From: Glomus cerebriforme
Lineage: Eukaryota; Glomeromycota; Glomeromycetes; Glomerales; Glomeraceae
NCBI GenBank assembly: GCA_003550305.1
Contig: QKYT01000391.1
Location: 16,362 to 39,091 of the forward strand
Direction: 5' to 3'
Length of the DNA stretch: 22,730 bases
A program made the translations under genes and the position numbers. Positions 1-9,003 of the stretch are shown here, piece after piece. The stretch's first letter is position 1. Each line of letters starts with the position of its first letter. Under the pieces are notes generated by a model. That model had not been told where the DNA came from and made no database searches. It worked only from the letters and a program-made list of their open reading frames with translations.

Positions 1-1
1 T

Positions 2-703
2 CAACTAGAAAATAATAAATTAAAATCAGACGCTAATATTGAAAATATTAAATTAAAATCAGAAGCAGCGAATAAAGAACTAGNGTTGAGAAACATTCAA
101 CTAGAAAATCAAAATTTGAGATCAGAAGCGGCGAGTAAAGAACAAGAGTTGAGAAAAATTCAACACGAATATAGTAATTTAAAATCATATGCGAATAAAT
201 TAAAATCAGACGAGGGAAATAAGGATCAAAATATTCAAAAATTGAGATCAGAAGTGGCGAGTAAAGAACGAGAGTTGAGAAAATTTCAACACGAATATAG
301 TAATTTAAAATCAATCGCGGAGAATAAAGTTCAAGAGTCAAGAAATTTTTATCTCGAAAATATTAAATTAAAATCATACGCAGATAATAGAGCTCAAGAG
401 TTGAATAATCTTTGTCATGAATATAATAAATTAAGATCGGAAAAGGAAATAGAATCATTAAAACAAACTTCAAGTAGTAAATCGTCAAATGATAACCAAA
501 CATTAGAAAAACCAATTCCAGGTTTAAAGACGAAATGTGAACTTCTTGAAAAAAATTTAGAAATTGTTCAAGAAGAAAATAAATTTAAAGATGATATTAT
601 AGAACTTTTATTACATACTAAGGGAAAAACCATGAAAGAAATGGAAGAAGCGTATTTGGTCAAAAAAAATGATATTCTTTCAAAATCAATCTTCGACCAA
701 TGA
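2..703 (+). CDS. Coiled-coil protein, C-terminal part (5' end outside window)
   Basis: The frame is open from the first bases of the window and stops with TGA at 701-703, so this is the last ~233 residues of a longer protein. The first ATG at 86 is internal. The sequence is rich in K, E, N, L and S with heptad-like hydrophobic spacing, typical of a long parallel coiled coil. A block containing LRSEAASKEQELRK recurs with a spacing of exactly 126 bp (116 and 242), i.e. 42 residues or six heptads, so it grew by in-register tandem duplication. Shorter IKLKS / NLKS motifs repeat throughout. The last ~70 residues (GLKTKCELLEKNLEIV onward) are less repetitive and may form a separate terminal segment. 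One ambiguous base (84) gives an unknown residue. No catalytic motif, signal peptide or membrane segment is visible. The family was not recognised; a structural or tethering role is inference only. Confidence 0.75.
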   Translation, partial: QLENNKLKSDANIENIKLKSEAANKELXLRNIQLENQNLRSEAASKEQELRKIQHEYSNLKSYANKLKSDEGNKDQNIQKLRSEVASKERELRKFQHEYSNLKSIAENKVQESRNFYLENIKLKSYADNRAQELNNLCHEYNKLRSEKEIESLKQTSSSKSSNDNQTLEKPIPGLKTKCELLEKNLEIVQEENKFKDDIIELLLHTKGKTMKEMEEAYLVKKNDILSKSIFDQ

Positions 704-873
704 AGCAGTAATGAAGCAATATAAATACAAATCAGACGTATTTTTCCTGAAGTAAGAAATTTAGACGGGAGATGTACACATAATGTAAAGTATTCTAAAA
801 GTTACATTTAGAAAATAAATGACAAAATTTTTGTTAAAAATTTTAGCATAGTTTAATATATCATCATATCATA

Positions 874-896
874 CAGGCCTCGGCGAAAGTAATGGC
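874..896 (+). repeat. Left terminal inverted repeat of the TA-flanked MITE
   Basis: This 23-bp end pairs with 1666-1688 in inverted orientation with two mismatches. TA lies immediately outside. Confidence 0.8.
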
Positions 897-1665
897 AGTT
901 AGTTTTTTTAACGCCATGAATGAAAATGATAATAAAATATGAAATTTTTTTTTTTTATATTCTAAAAGAGAAACAAAAAATACATATATTTCATGTTTCA
1001 CATATTATTTATACTGATAATTAACACTTGTTTAATCTAATTTTTTGATTCTTTTTTTCATTTTCTCGCCAGTGATCTTGGTTCGAATGATGGTCTTTTA
1101 AAATGTGTGCGACATCTGTGTAACGAAATCGCTCTGAATAAAATCAGTTAAAAAGATTTAAAATATCAAATTCCTATATATGAAATTTTCAAAAACAATA
1201 TATATATCGAATTTAAATCATTATTATTTGAATTGTGTTGTCACAAGGAACTCAACAATAGTAAATTTGTTTCAATCTGACCACTGGTTGTTGAGAAAAT
1301 GATACTCAAAGTTTTGTTTTATAATTGTATGATTATTTTATTTCATTTTGAATGCTGATATATTGTTGATTACATTTCTCAACAGTAATGTAACATAACA
1401 AAAAAAAATTATAGCATAAAATGAATAATTTTTTTTAAGACAAATTATTAGATAGGATTTTGAGCATTTTAAGAAAATTCATAGCAATTTACTTAAGCTC
1501 TCATTCATAATAAACTTATACCTAATTAGTAATTTAGAATAAAATGAGCACAAAACAAATATTAAATTATTTTTTTTTTAAAGTAATATTCTAAAGGCCC
1601 ATTGAATATTATAAATTTTAATTTAAATCGGATCCCTATATTCAAATAACACGTGATGTTCCACC

Positions 1666-1688
1666 GCCATTACTTTCGCCGGGGACTG
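1666..1688 (-). repeat. Right terminal inverted repeat of the TA-flanked MITE
   Basis: Inverted partner of 874-896. TA at 1689-1690 is the second target-site copy. Confidence 0.8.
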
Positions 1689-1804
1689 TATTTTTATATA
1701 TGTTTTATATTTTACATGCTAAATTATAAAATTAAGTCAATGTGAGTCCAATCAAAAAAAGGTTATTTACTGTAATTACTGTAGCGGCTAAGTTAGATAA
1801 CAAA

Positions 1805-3190
1805 TCATGCTTTAATTTTTTTTACACACAACCCATATGGTCTAATATCTTTTTCATCTGGCGTAAGCCAATATTGAATATCCTCAAACTTATTCAAATT
1901 TACAGAGTTAACTCTGTTCTGTATAACAACCTTATATTTAGTACCATTATGGTCAAATTCAGGAGCATACCATTCAGCTACTTTAATTTCAGGTGATGAA
2001 TAAATTCCTTTTCCGTATAAAAATCTTCTTCCTTTACTAAGCAGATAACCATTATCAGCAATAGAATCAGCAACTCCTTTTTCGGTACCATGGTAAGAAA
2101 CTGGCCATTCATCAGAACTATCGCCAACACAACCCAATCATCTACAATCAGTACCATATTTTTTGACATTAAAAGCTATTCTTTCCCACCCATAAGGTCT
2201 TTTGTACAAATTCTTCCCACGAATATAAGTTTTTCCATAATCATTCAAATGCGTAAAATCAAAATCATATTTAGGGTCTAAAAGATCATCTTTAATTACA
2301 TAAAAATCAAAGCCTCCTAATAATCGAAATAAGATATGTATATTATCGCCTTTTTTGATATCATAAGACGCTAAAGTTTTATGATCTTCCAATATTTTAT
2401 CAGCAAATCCAAGACGCATCTGTGAAACTTCATGTCCAAGCTTTTCTTGAATCATACGTTTTAATTCAAGAACAGTTTTATTTGGGTTCACAAACATCGC
2501 CTGACTTTCTTCAGAAAGTGGTTTGATAAAAATTTGGATTTGAGGGAATTCAACATTCCTGATTTTTTCGACAACTATGATATCACCTTGTTTAATATCA
2601 TAAGACGCTAGAGTTCTATTATAATCTTCCAATATTTTATCAATAAATTCAAGACGTAAATGCGCGATTTCATAACCGAGCTTTTTTTGAATCATATGTA
2701 TCAATTCGAGGACAGTTTTGCTTGGGTTCACAAACATGGCCTGACTTTCCCCAGAAGATGATTTGATAAAAATTTTAATTTGAGAGACTTCAACATTCCC
2801 GATTTTTTCGACAACTATGCTATCACCTTGTTTGATATCGTAAGACGCTAGAGTTCTATTATTTTCCAATATTTTATCAGTAAATTCAAGACGTAAATGT
2901 GCAATTTCATATCCGAGCATGTCTTGAATCTTACGTATCAATTCAATGACAGTTTTATCTAGAGTCACAAACATCGTCTGACTATCTTCAAAAGGTGGTT
3001 TAATAAAAATTTGAATTTCTCTTCTGACGTTTTCAACCTCTTTCATTAAGGAATTTTTATGAATGTAATCAATGTCTAATATTTGTTCGGGAGAAACATC
3101 ATATCCATTAGCTACGCACTCGTCATATGTTTTTACAGGAATATTAAGAATGGATGAGATTGCTGATGCGACAAGGGGTAATTTAGACAT
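1805..3190 (-). pseudogene. Three ubiquitin-like domains fused to a PARP/ART-like domain; interrupted by one in-frame TGA
   Basis: An intronless reading frame of 461 sense-length codons runs from ATG at 3190 to TGA at 1805, broken only by TGA at 2140-2138 (codon 351). Residues ~58-129, ~137-210 and ~217-293 are ubiquitin-like: each has an IQIFIK-type first strand, a KIQ/MIQ helix, a RLEF...KILED segment and the TLASYDI motif that matches ubiquitin's TLSDYNI. The third ends HILFRLLGG, like ubiquitin's C-terminal LRLRGG. After a linker containing RPYGWERIAF comes EWPVSYHGT (His at codon 367) and YGKGIYSSP (Tyr at codon 397), which resemble the H and Y motifs of PARP-type ADP-ribosyltransferases, followed by a RPYGLCVKKI strand at the C-terminus. 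The stop separates the Ubl part from the ART-like part; the residue expected there looks like a Trp (TGG to TGA) before LG. As written, the product is a 350-aa protein without the ART-like domain. It could be a nonsense allele, a readthrough gene or a base error. Transferase activity is inferred from motifs only. Confidence 0.72.
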
Positions 3191-3337
3191 TTTTTATTTT
3201 AAAAATTTTTGGAATTTGACGTGTATTTATAACATTTTCATTTTTGTTAGTATTATCAGCCACATTAAATGGTGTATATGTGATTTGTAAAAATAAATCT
3301 AGATTAAGATAGTTGTTGATCGATCGGAAAAGAGAAA

Positions 3338-3348
3338 TATTATATAAG
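3338..3348 (-). promoter_or_regulatory. Possible TATA box of the Ubl-ART gene
   Basis: On the minus strand the sequence reads TTATATAATA about 150 bp upstream of the ATG at 3190. Such strings are common in AT-rich DNA, so this is weak. Confidence 0.3.
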
Positions 3349-3447
3349 TGGTAGCTCAAAAAAAATGACGAAAGATCTTCAATGACAAAAGAACATCGTA
3401 TGATTAGAGAAAAAAATTCGCGTCATGCGCAGTTTATACACGTAATG

Positions 3448-3467
3448 TCACGTGAATGAGTGACGTA
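3448..3467. promoter_or_regulatory. E-box palindrome and CRE-like half-site upstream of the Ubl-ART gene
   Basis: TCACGTGA at 3448-3455 is a perfect palindrome containing the CACGTG E-box, and TGACGTA at 3461-3467 resembles a CRE/ATF site. They lie ~260-275 bp upstream of the start codon in an unusually GC-rich patch and are plausible factor-binding sites. Binding is inferred from consensus only. Confidence 0.3.
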
Positions 3468-3487
3468 CCGAAAGTCCGAAATACAAC

Positions 3488-4100
3488 TGTCAATGCGCAG
3501 TGCGATTTTTGGCAGATATTTTTTTGCGCAAAAAAAATATTTTTAGAACAAGAAATTAATTTGTTTATAAAATTACTTCAAGATATTTTAATTATCAATA
3601 AATTCTATTGGTTTAAATCTAACCTACTTGCAAGAATTTTGTGAAGCTATAAGTTTATATCCAGAATCTCTCTCCTTAATTTGTTTTGTATTTACCAGTT
3701 CAAATAAAGTTCCAATATCTATAAAAAAAAAGGTATAGTAAACTAATAATGTTTCTAAAAAAATCTCCTCGCTTCTATTTAGCAGTACAAATTCCATAAT
3801 TAAAAAATCTCATACCAAATATACTCTTAATAAATCTCTCAAAAAAAAAAAATCAAGATTTATTTGTTAAATATACAAAAAAAAATAAATTGATTTTTTT
3901 TTTGCGCAAAAAAAAATATTTATGTTTACCACATAATATCTGTAGTTAACCAGATAAATATCTGTATAAACATCTGTTTGGTGTTTTAAATAAAAAAAAT
4001 GGAAAAATTTGGGAAGAAATATCTGCCAAAAATCGCAGATATTAACTGTAAAATATCACAGTTCATCTGTAAAAATTACTAAAATATCTGCGCATTGACA
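3488..4100. mobile_element. Inverted-repeat (MITE-like) element with subterminal ATCTG array
   Basis: Two blocks recur in inverted orientation: TGTCAATGCGCAG (3488-3500, inverted at 4088-4100) and GCGATTTTTGGCAGATATTT (3502-3521, inverted near 4018-4037). On the left they are adjacent; on the right they are ~50 bp apart, so one side has lost or gained sequence. The right third (3945-4100) carries about eight copies of ATCTG or its complement, like the subterminal transposase-binding arrays of DNA transposons. A palindromic TTTTTTTTGCGCAAAAAAAA string occurs near 3520 and near 3900. No coding frame or clear target-site duplication was found, so the outer ends are approximate and the superfamily is unknown. 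Confidence 0.5.
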
Positions 4101-4220
4101 GACTTTTGTCTGAAATGGCGTGCCATATTTCCTATCCATATTATTTTCCTAGTCAGTAATTTTTTCTGTTTGTTGATTCTATATTTAAAAAGATTTCTAT
4201 TATAAATATATACTTTATTA

Positions 4221-4538
4221 TTATATACTTTCGAATCCACTATTAATAATATATTCTCCTTCCATAATTTTCATTAATATATTTCTTTTTAAATTTGTTA
4301 TCTGTTTTTCTATACATTCAACAAATTTATTGTATGCGTTTTTTATTCGATGGGCATGGTTCCAGTCTTCTATTGTCTCTTTACATTTTGGGCATTATAT
4401 GACTCTTGTAATCTCTCGTGCATATTATCGTATGTCGGTAGTTTTTCTTATATTATTTACTATTAACTTTCTTCTCCAATATACTTTGTATTCAAATGTA
4501 TTCAATTCTTCATTGATTATATCTGTATCCAGTTTCAT
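4221..4538 (-). pseudogene. Decayed coding relic with a CxxC zinc-knuckle motif, possibly retroelement-derived
   Basis: Two minus-strand frames read like protein but are out of register. 4538-4425 gives 37 residues (MKLDTDIINEELNTF, then EYKVYWRRKL) ending at TAA. 4394-4221 gives 57 residues beginning CPKCKETIEDWNH and ending GFESI before TAA. The CPxC...W.H arrangement resembles the C-terminal zinc knuckle of non-LTR retrotransposon proteins, where a further Cys/His normally follows; that residue is not evident here. No catalytic motif remains. The retroelement origin is a guess from one motif; the coding character itself (few stops, charged and aromatic composition) is more secure. Confidence 0.35.
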
Positions 4539-6540
4539 TTTTTCTTTATACATTTGTCTTTATATTTTTCATTATTCTTACATAGTGTGAAATAATTACC
4601 TATTTTTATTAAATATGAGTCATAGTACATAGTGGATACGCGCCATGCAAAATAAATTCTTAATGATTTTTACTCAAATTTTAAATCTTTGTTAAAAACG
4701 CACAAATAGTCATATTTCCATATTTTTGACAAACTTTAACGTTTAAAAGCTAAACTAATAAGAACTTAAAAACTTGAGTAATAAAATAATATAGTACTTG
4801 GTAGTGAAATTACATATTTATTCTCCAAATTATATGAAAACACCTTAAATTAAATAATTCTATTCTTATTGGGTTTTTATCTTTTAAAAATGAGTGATTA
4901 AAAATCGTCCATTCAATTGCATTTAATCATTATTATTGAAATTTACATCATAACAAATAATAATAAACCAATTTTTAAATTATGTAGTGTAAGAGATTTT
5001 TTGATGTCTTTAGTAATAATAAGTAATAAGTCGAGTGTTTTCATTTTGCGGATGATAAATTTGACAGTTAAAAGAAATCAATCATATTTCTTTTTACAAA
5101 TGATGGTAATGATGGTATATATATCACAAATTCTTAATTATAATCATTTATTTTAAAAAAAAATTTTATCGGTTTTAATACAAGAAATTTATATACATTT
5201 TTTTTTGTTTTTTCATAATTACTATTTCATAACAATGTCAGATTTACGACTGATTTACGTAGCGAATTTAGTCTTGATTGATGATGTTAATTTATTAATA
5301 AATGATTAGACATTTATATTGCTACTATGTGATTATTACTGATAGCGTATTTGCAATAATAATAAAAGTCATACCACAATCAGAATGAGTTGGATTAACT
5401 GGAGAAGTCGCAACTTTGAAACTTTGATCAGTATATATATACACATGTTTCAAAATCGCCGGGAATTTTAAAATTAAAATTTTTAAAAATAAATATTTAT
5501 TCTTATTAGTGCCTCTTTTGTTATAATATTCGCTCCGGATCTTCCGCTTATGTTAAAATACGTATTAGAGATTATTTGCTACAAAATAAATTACAAATAA
5601 ACTCTCATTTTAACCGTATATCGGGAAAGGTGACTGAGGATAAACACAAGTTCCATACACAAATTTAAATTTTATGTTCAAAATAATTCCAAACGTGACA
5701 CAAAATCTTTACATATTTTCGTTATTGTATAAGGAATAGTGTTTATAATTTTAGTTAATTCTTAATACACATACATATCCATGACGATAATATAGTTTAT
5801 TCCTAACAGAATAAAACGGCAGTGTATACCACATACATCAAGAATTATTTTAACAACCATTTTATTAAATTCTTTCCCCAGGACCCAAGATATGTACTGC
5901 ATTGTATGTAGACAGGATAATGTGTTATTATCATAGGAGAATTTGATGATGATAGTGTATAATTAGAGATAAGAGTTAACAAATTGATGAACTGTGTATT
6001 TTTAAATGAAAAATGAGGTATTATATACATATTAATTTTTCGAAAAATTCAAAAAATCTCTAAGATTTGATAGTTTTCTTTAAAAATAATTTATAAAATC
6101 CTAAATTTCTATTCCTCCAAATTTGGATTTGAAATCTGATTCAAATCTTAGTTCCCATTCCCATTCCAAATTCTTTAACGATAACCCAAAAAAATCGTTC
6201 TGAATTCATCATATTCGAATATCATTCCTTAAAGAGGAAATGTTTTTTTTTAGTAAAAATTACTAAAAACTACCATTATACCTATAAATATAAAACTTAT
6301 TTTAAGAAGGAATCCTGAATCATTATTTAATAAAAATTACTAAAATAAAAAACATATCAGCGTGAAATTTATTTTAAAAAACCAGGTTCTAATCGTACAA
6401 ATATTAACAAAAAACGATATTAAACTAATGAACTAAGAAAATAAATAATAAAGAACTTACTGTCTCTGAAGTCTAAATCGTAAAGTCATTGCAATAATTT
6501 TAAAATCCGGCCAAGAATTGAAATCATAAATGGAATTCAT
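4539..6540. other. AT-rich intergenic stretch without a supported gene
   Basis: Short frames here (for example 4330-4590, 4917-5156, 5845-6030) are hydrophobic or low-complexity and show no family resemblance, paired splice sites or second exon. No RNA gene or long inverted repeat was recognised. Confidence 0.5.
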
Positions 6541-6559
6541 TGAGTCAGAGATGACCTGG

Positions 6560-6740
6560 TCATTTGTCATTATTCCTAATCCTTTGTCATTTGGTCATGA
6601 CTGATATCTTATCATCATTTGGTCATTCAATCATTTGATTTTGGTTGGCTGATATCTTATCATGTGATTCTAATCGAAAATAAACATTTTTGTCATTTGT
6701 CATTTGAATCATTTGTCATTTTATGTCATTTGCCAAACTC
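6560..6740. repeat. Cluster of TCATTTG / GGTCATTT short repeats
   Basis: About ten irregular copies of (G)TCATTTG(G) occur in ~180 bp. Within them a 15-bp exact direct repeat, CTGATATCTTATCAT, sits at 6601-6615 and 6649-6663. The spacing is uneven, so this is a degenerate simple-repeat cluster, not a clean satellite. Confidence 0.6.
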
Positions 6741-6861
6741 TGATTTTCACTGTCGAAAATGTCAGGTTTACAATTGTAAATAATGCTCTTCGATCATGAC
6801 CTTTTTTATTTCAAATTCATATTATAAGCAAAAAAAAACCTCAACACAAAAATGAAATAAT

Positions 6862-8743
6862 TTATGCTATCTTTTTGGATCGATATAATAACATATATGC
6901 GGTACATTCACCTTTAACAAAAAAAATAAAGTTCAACTTAATTAGAATCAGAGGAATATATACTGTATATAACATATAATATATAGTTGTGTTACCTCCT
7001 CCATATAATTCTTTAATTTCTTCTTGCGACATAATTGAAACTTTATCATCATCATATTGAATCCAATCTTCTATAAAATAGAAAAAAAAAAATTCAACAA
7101 AAAATTTCCTATCAATCAATATATATATATAATACATACCAGAATCTTCTTTACGCACGCATCCAATATAGTGTCCTAAAATTTATAAATTTATCAAAAA
7201 ATATATACCGTATGATTTAAAGACAAAACATTTATTATACTACCAAAATCAGCTGATCTTCCCAAATGAGCAAGAATTGCACAAAGTTCATATAATCCTG
7301 ATATATTAGCTCCAATGTCTTTATCTAAATCAGGATTAATAAACGGTTTAAGTTTTTCTTCATCATTTATTGAATCCACTATATTTGGATCATCGTTATT
7401 CTTTAAAATAATAATTTTTTGAAAATAAAATTCAGAAATTGAAAATTTTTTATTATTTTAAACTAATTTATTATACTTACTTTTCTTCTTCCAATTCAAG
7501 TAAACGATGTTTAAGTGGTAAAATTTTATTTTTTAATTCATCAGTACAAAAATCTGTTACATCCAATTCTATTGGAAAATTCACTTTATGTAAAATTTTA
7601 CTAAAAACACATTGTTCAGCTTTCCAAAAAAATCTTACAAATTGTACTGTAAGATACGATGGTAACCGGCTTATACATGAAATTTTACTGTAATCCGCCA
7701 TTCTTCCCAATGTAGGAGAATTTTTTTCAACGCGCTCATCTAAAGCCTAAATAAATATAAGGGTCGGTTAATAAAAAATAATTAAATTTGCAGATTGTAC
7801 AAGAATATTATAAGAGTTTAAACCACATGCCCCCATAATCCCATTTTGCATATAATTTACGCTAAATGAGATGTGACAACTTAATGTCAAAAAATTTTCT
7901 TTTATGACAACCTCTCCTTCCTCAGGAGCATCAAGACATTTAAGACTAATGATGATAAAAATAATTAAATAATATACTGTAAAATATACGAAAGATTTTT
8001 ATAAAAATTAATTACGTTGAAGTAAATTCTCCTGTCATATAACGATCGATGAATGATCCTTCTAATGAAGATGAAGATGATTCAACATTCGATGATAAAT
8101 TGGTTTGATACGATATAGAAATATTTGATTGTTTCAAACTATTTACAATTTGAGTCCAACATTCTTGAGCATCTTGTTGCATAAAACCATGAGCATTACG
8201 TTGAGCAAATTGAGGAAAGATATTTCTGAGAATCTAAAGAAAACGACAAGTATTTTTTAGTACTAAAGGTACTAAAGCATTTCAATAAAAATGAAATCGT
8301 AATCAAATTACCCGTAGAAAAGATAATGGAGCATAACTTTCAGTGGTTTGATTCAAATTACGATAAAGATCACGCAAGGAAGCTGTAAGATGATCAGAAT
8401 CAGATGATTCACCTGTAAACCTAAAACGATAAGAATCAATTTTTAACTTAAATTATTCTTTGATACAAGTTACATAAATTATGTTTTACTTATTAAGAGA
8501 TTCCTGCAATTCTGGAATAGCTCGAAGAAATTGTAAAGTTGAATTCAAATAACCAGTATTACCAAGATTTTGAAGACCAGATGGTGGTTTCAACTGTAAT
8601 TATTAATTAAATTTATGAAGGATCATTAGTAAATTAAATAAATAATAGATACGACAAATTTAAATACGTACAGTCTCCGCCAATATATCTTCAAAAAATA
8701 AAGTTGTACTTTTTAGTTCTGTGGATAATTTATCAGTTTCCAT
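6862..8743 (-). pseudogene. USP14/Ubp6-type ubiquitin-specific protease paralogue, catalytic Cys replaced by Gly
   Basis: Ten exons: 8743-8672, 8593-8490, 8420-8312, 8233-8016, 7945-7831 (or -7801), 7746-7481, 7400-7244, 7175-7140, 7070-6996, 6911-6862; about 400 residues. Family members are proteasome-bound deubiquitinases with an N-terminal Ubl; here the model begins METDKLSTELKS with an in-frame TAA just upstream, so the Ubl is absent. Matches to USP14 include the Cys box (LGNTGYLNSTLQ, where the family has LGNTCYMNA), the Gln box FMQQDAQECW, CISRLPSYLTVQFVRFFWKAE, LDVTDFCTDEL, the His box GRSADFGHYIG and the Asp box YDDDKVS. The nucleophile codon is GGT (8543-8541 region), so hydrolysis should be impossible although His and Asp remain. 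Exon 6 ends AA|GTAAGT in phase 2 but exon 7 requires phase 0, a one-base discrepancy. Intron 5 fits the homologue alignment best with a GC donor at 7830 (84 bp); a GT donor at 7800 would add ten residues. It may be a decaying duplicate or a ubiquitin-binding pseudoenzyme. Confidence 0.8.
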
Positions 8744-9003
8744 TTTTATAAAAAAGAATTATATTAAGGTTTGAATCAAAAAAAAATTTCTTTTTAAATA
8801 AAAAAGGCAAATTTGTGTGACCACCCCTATTTTTCATAAGAAAAGTTGTTTTTATTCGAAAATCAAACGGAAAAACTTGATAAAAACCGGTTTACATCTA
8901 AATTTTGCATAGATTAACATTTCAAACAAAAACTATAAAATGATCGATTGATAATATTTATACAGACTTTTTTTTCAAAAAAACATACTTGATCATTATC
9001 AAT
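8744..9003. promoter_or_regulatory. Divergent promoter region between the USP14-like and kinase-like genes
   Basis: Only 260 bp separate the two divergent start codons, so regulatory sequence is probably shared. No Ubl-encoding exon for the USP14-like gene could be found here. A good TATA box for the kinase side lies at 8934-8940. Confidence 0.5.
8934..8940 (+). promoter_or_regulatory. TATA box of the kinase-like gene
   Basis: TATAAAA lies 64 bp upstream of the ATG at 9004, a plausible core-promoter position for a fungal gene. Confidence 0.45.

Larger units (their letters stand above)
874..1688. mobile_element. Non-autonomous Tc1/mariner-type MITE
   Basis: The ends are 23-bp terminal inverted repeats matching at 21 positions: 874-896 reads CAGGCCTCGGCGAAAGTAAT then GGC, and the reverse complement of 1666-1688 reads CAGTCCCCGGCGAAAGTAAT then GGC. 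Both ends abut TA (872-873 and 1689-1690), the target duplicated by the Tc1/mariner superfamily. The ~815 bp interior is AT-rich and has no coding frame of note, so it must have been moved by a transposase from elsewhere. It sits between the coiled-coil gene and the 3' end of the convergent Ubl-ART gene. The superfamily call rests on the TA target and the CAG-type end, not on a transposase. Confidence 0.8.

Noticed and set aside
1075..1110. Possible tRNA T-loop (GGTTCGAAT)
   Set aside because: No T-stem, acceptor stem or anticodon arm can be drawn around it.
1742..1996. Plus-strand frame of 84 residues
   Set aside because: Antisense of the ART-like domain.
2136..2180. A splice that removes the TGA in the Ubl-ART gene (GTACTGATTGTAG)
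   Set aside because: The only GT...AG pair at the stop spans 13 bp, far below any intron size.
4330..5156. Plus-strand hydrophobic frames 4330-4590 and 4917-5156 as membrane proteins
   Set aside because: T-rich DNA gives such frames by chance; the first is antisense to a better-supported relic.
8989..9003. Upstream non-ATG start (TTG, MIIIN...) for the kinase-like gene
   Set aside because: ATG at 9004 with A at -3 is a normal eukaryotic start.
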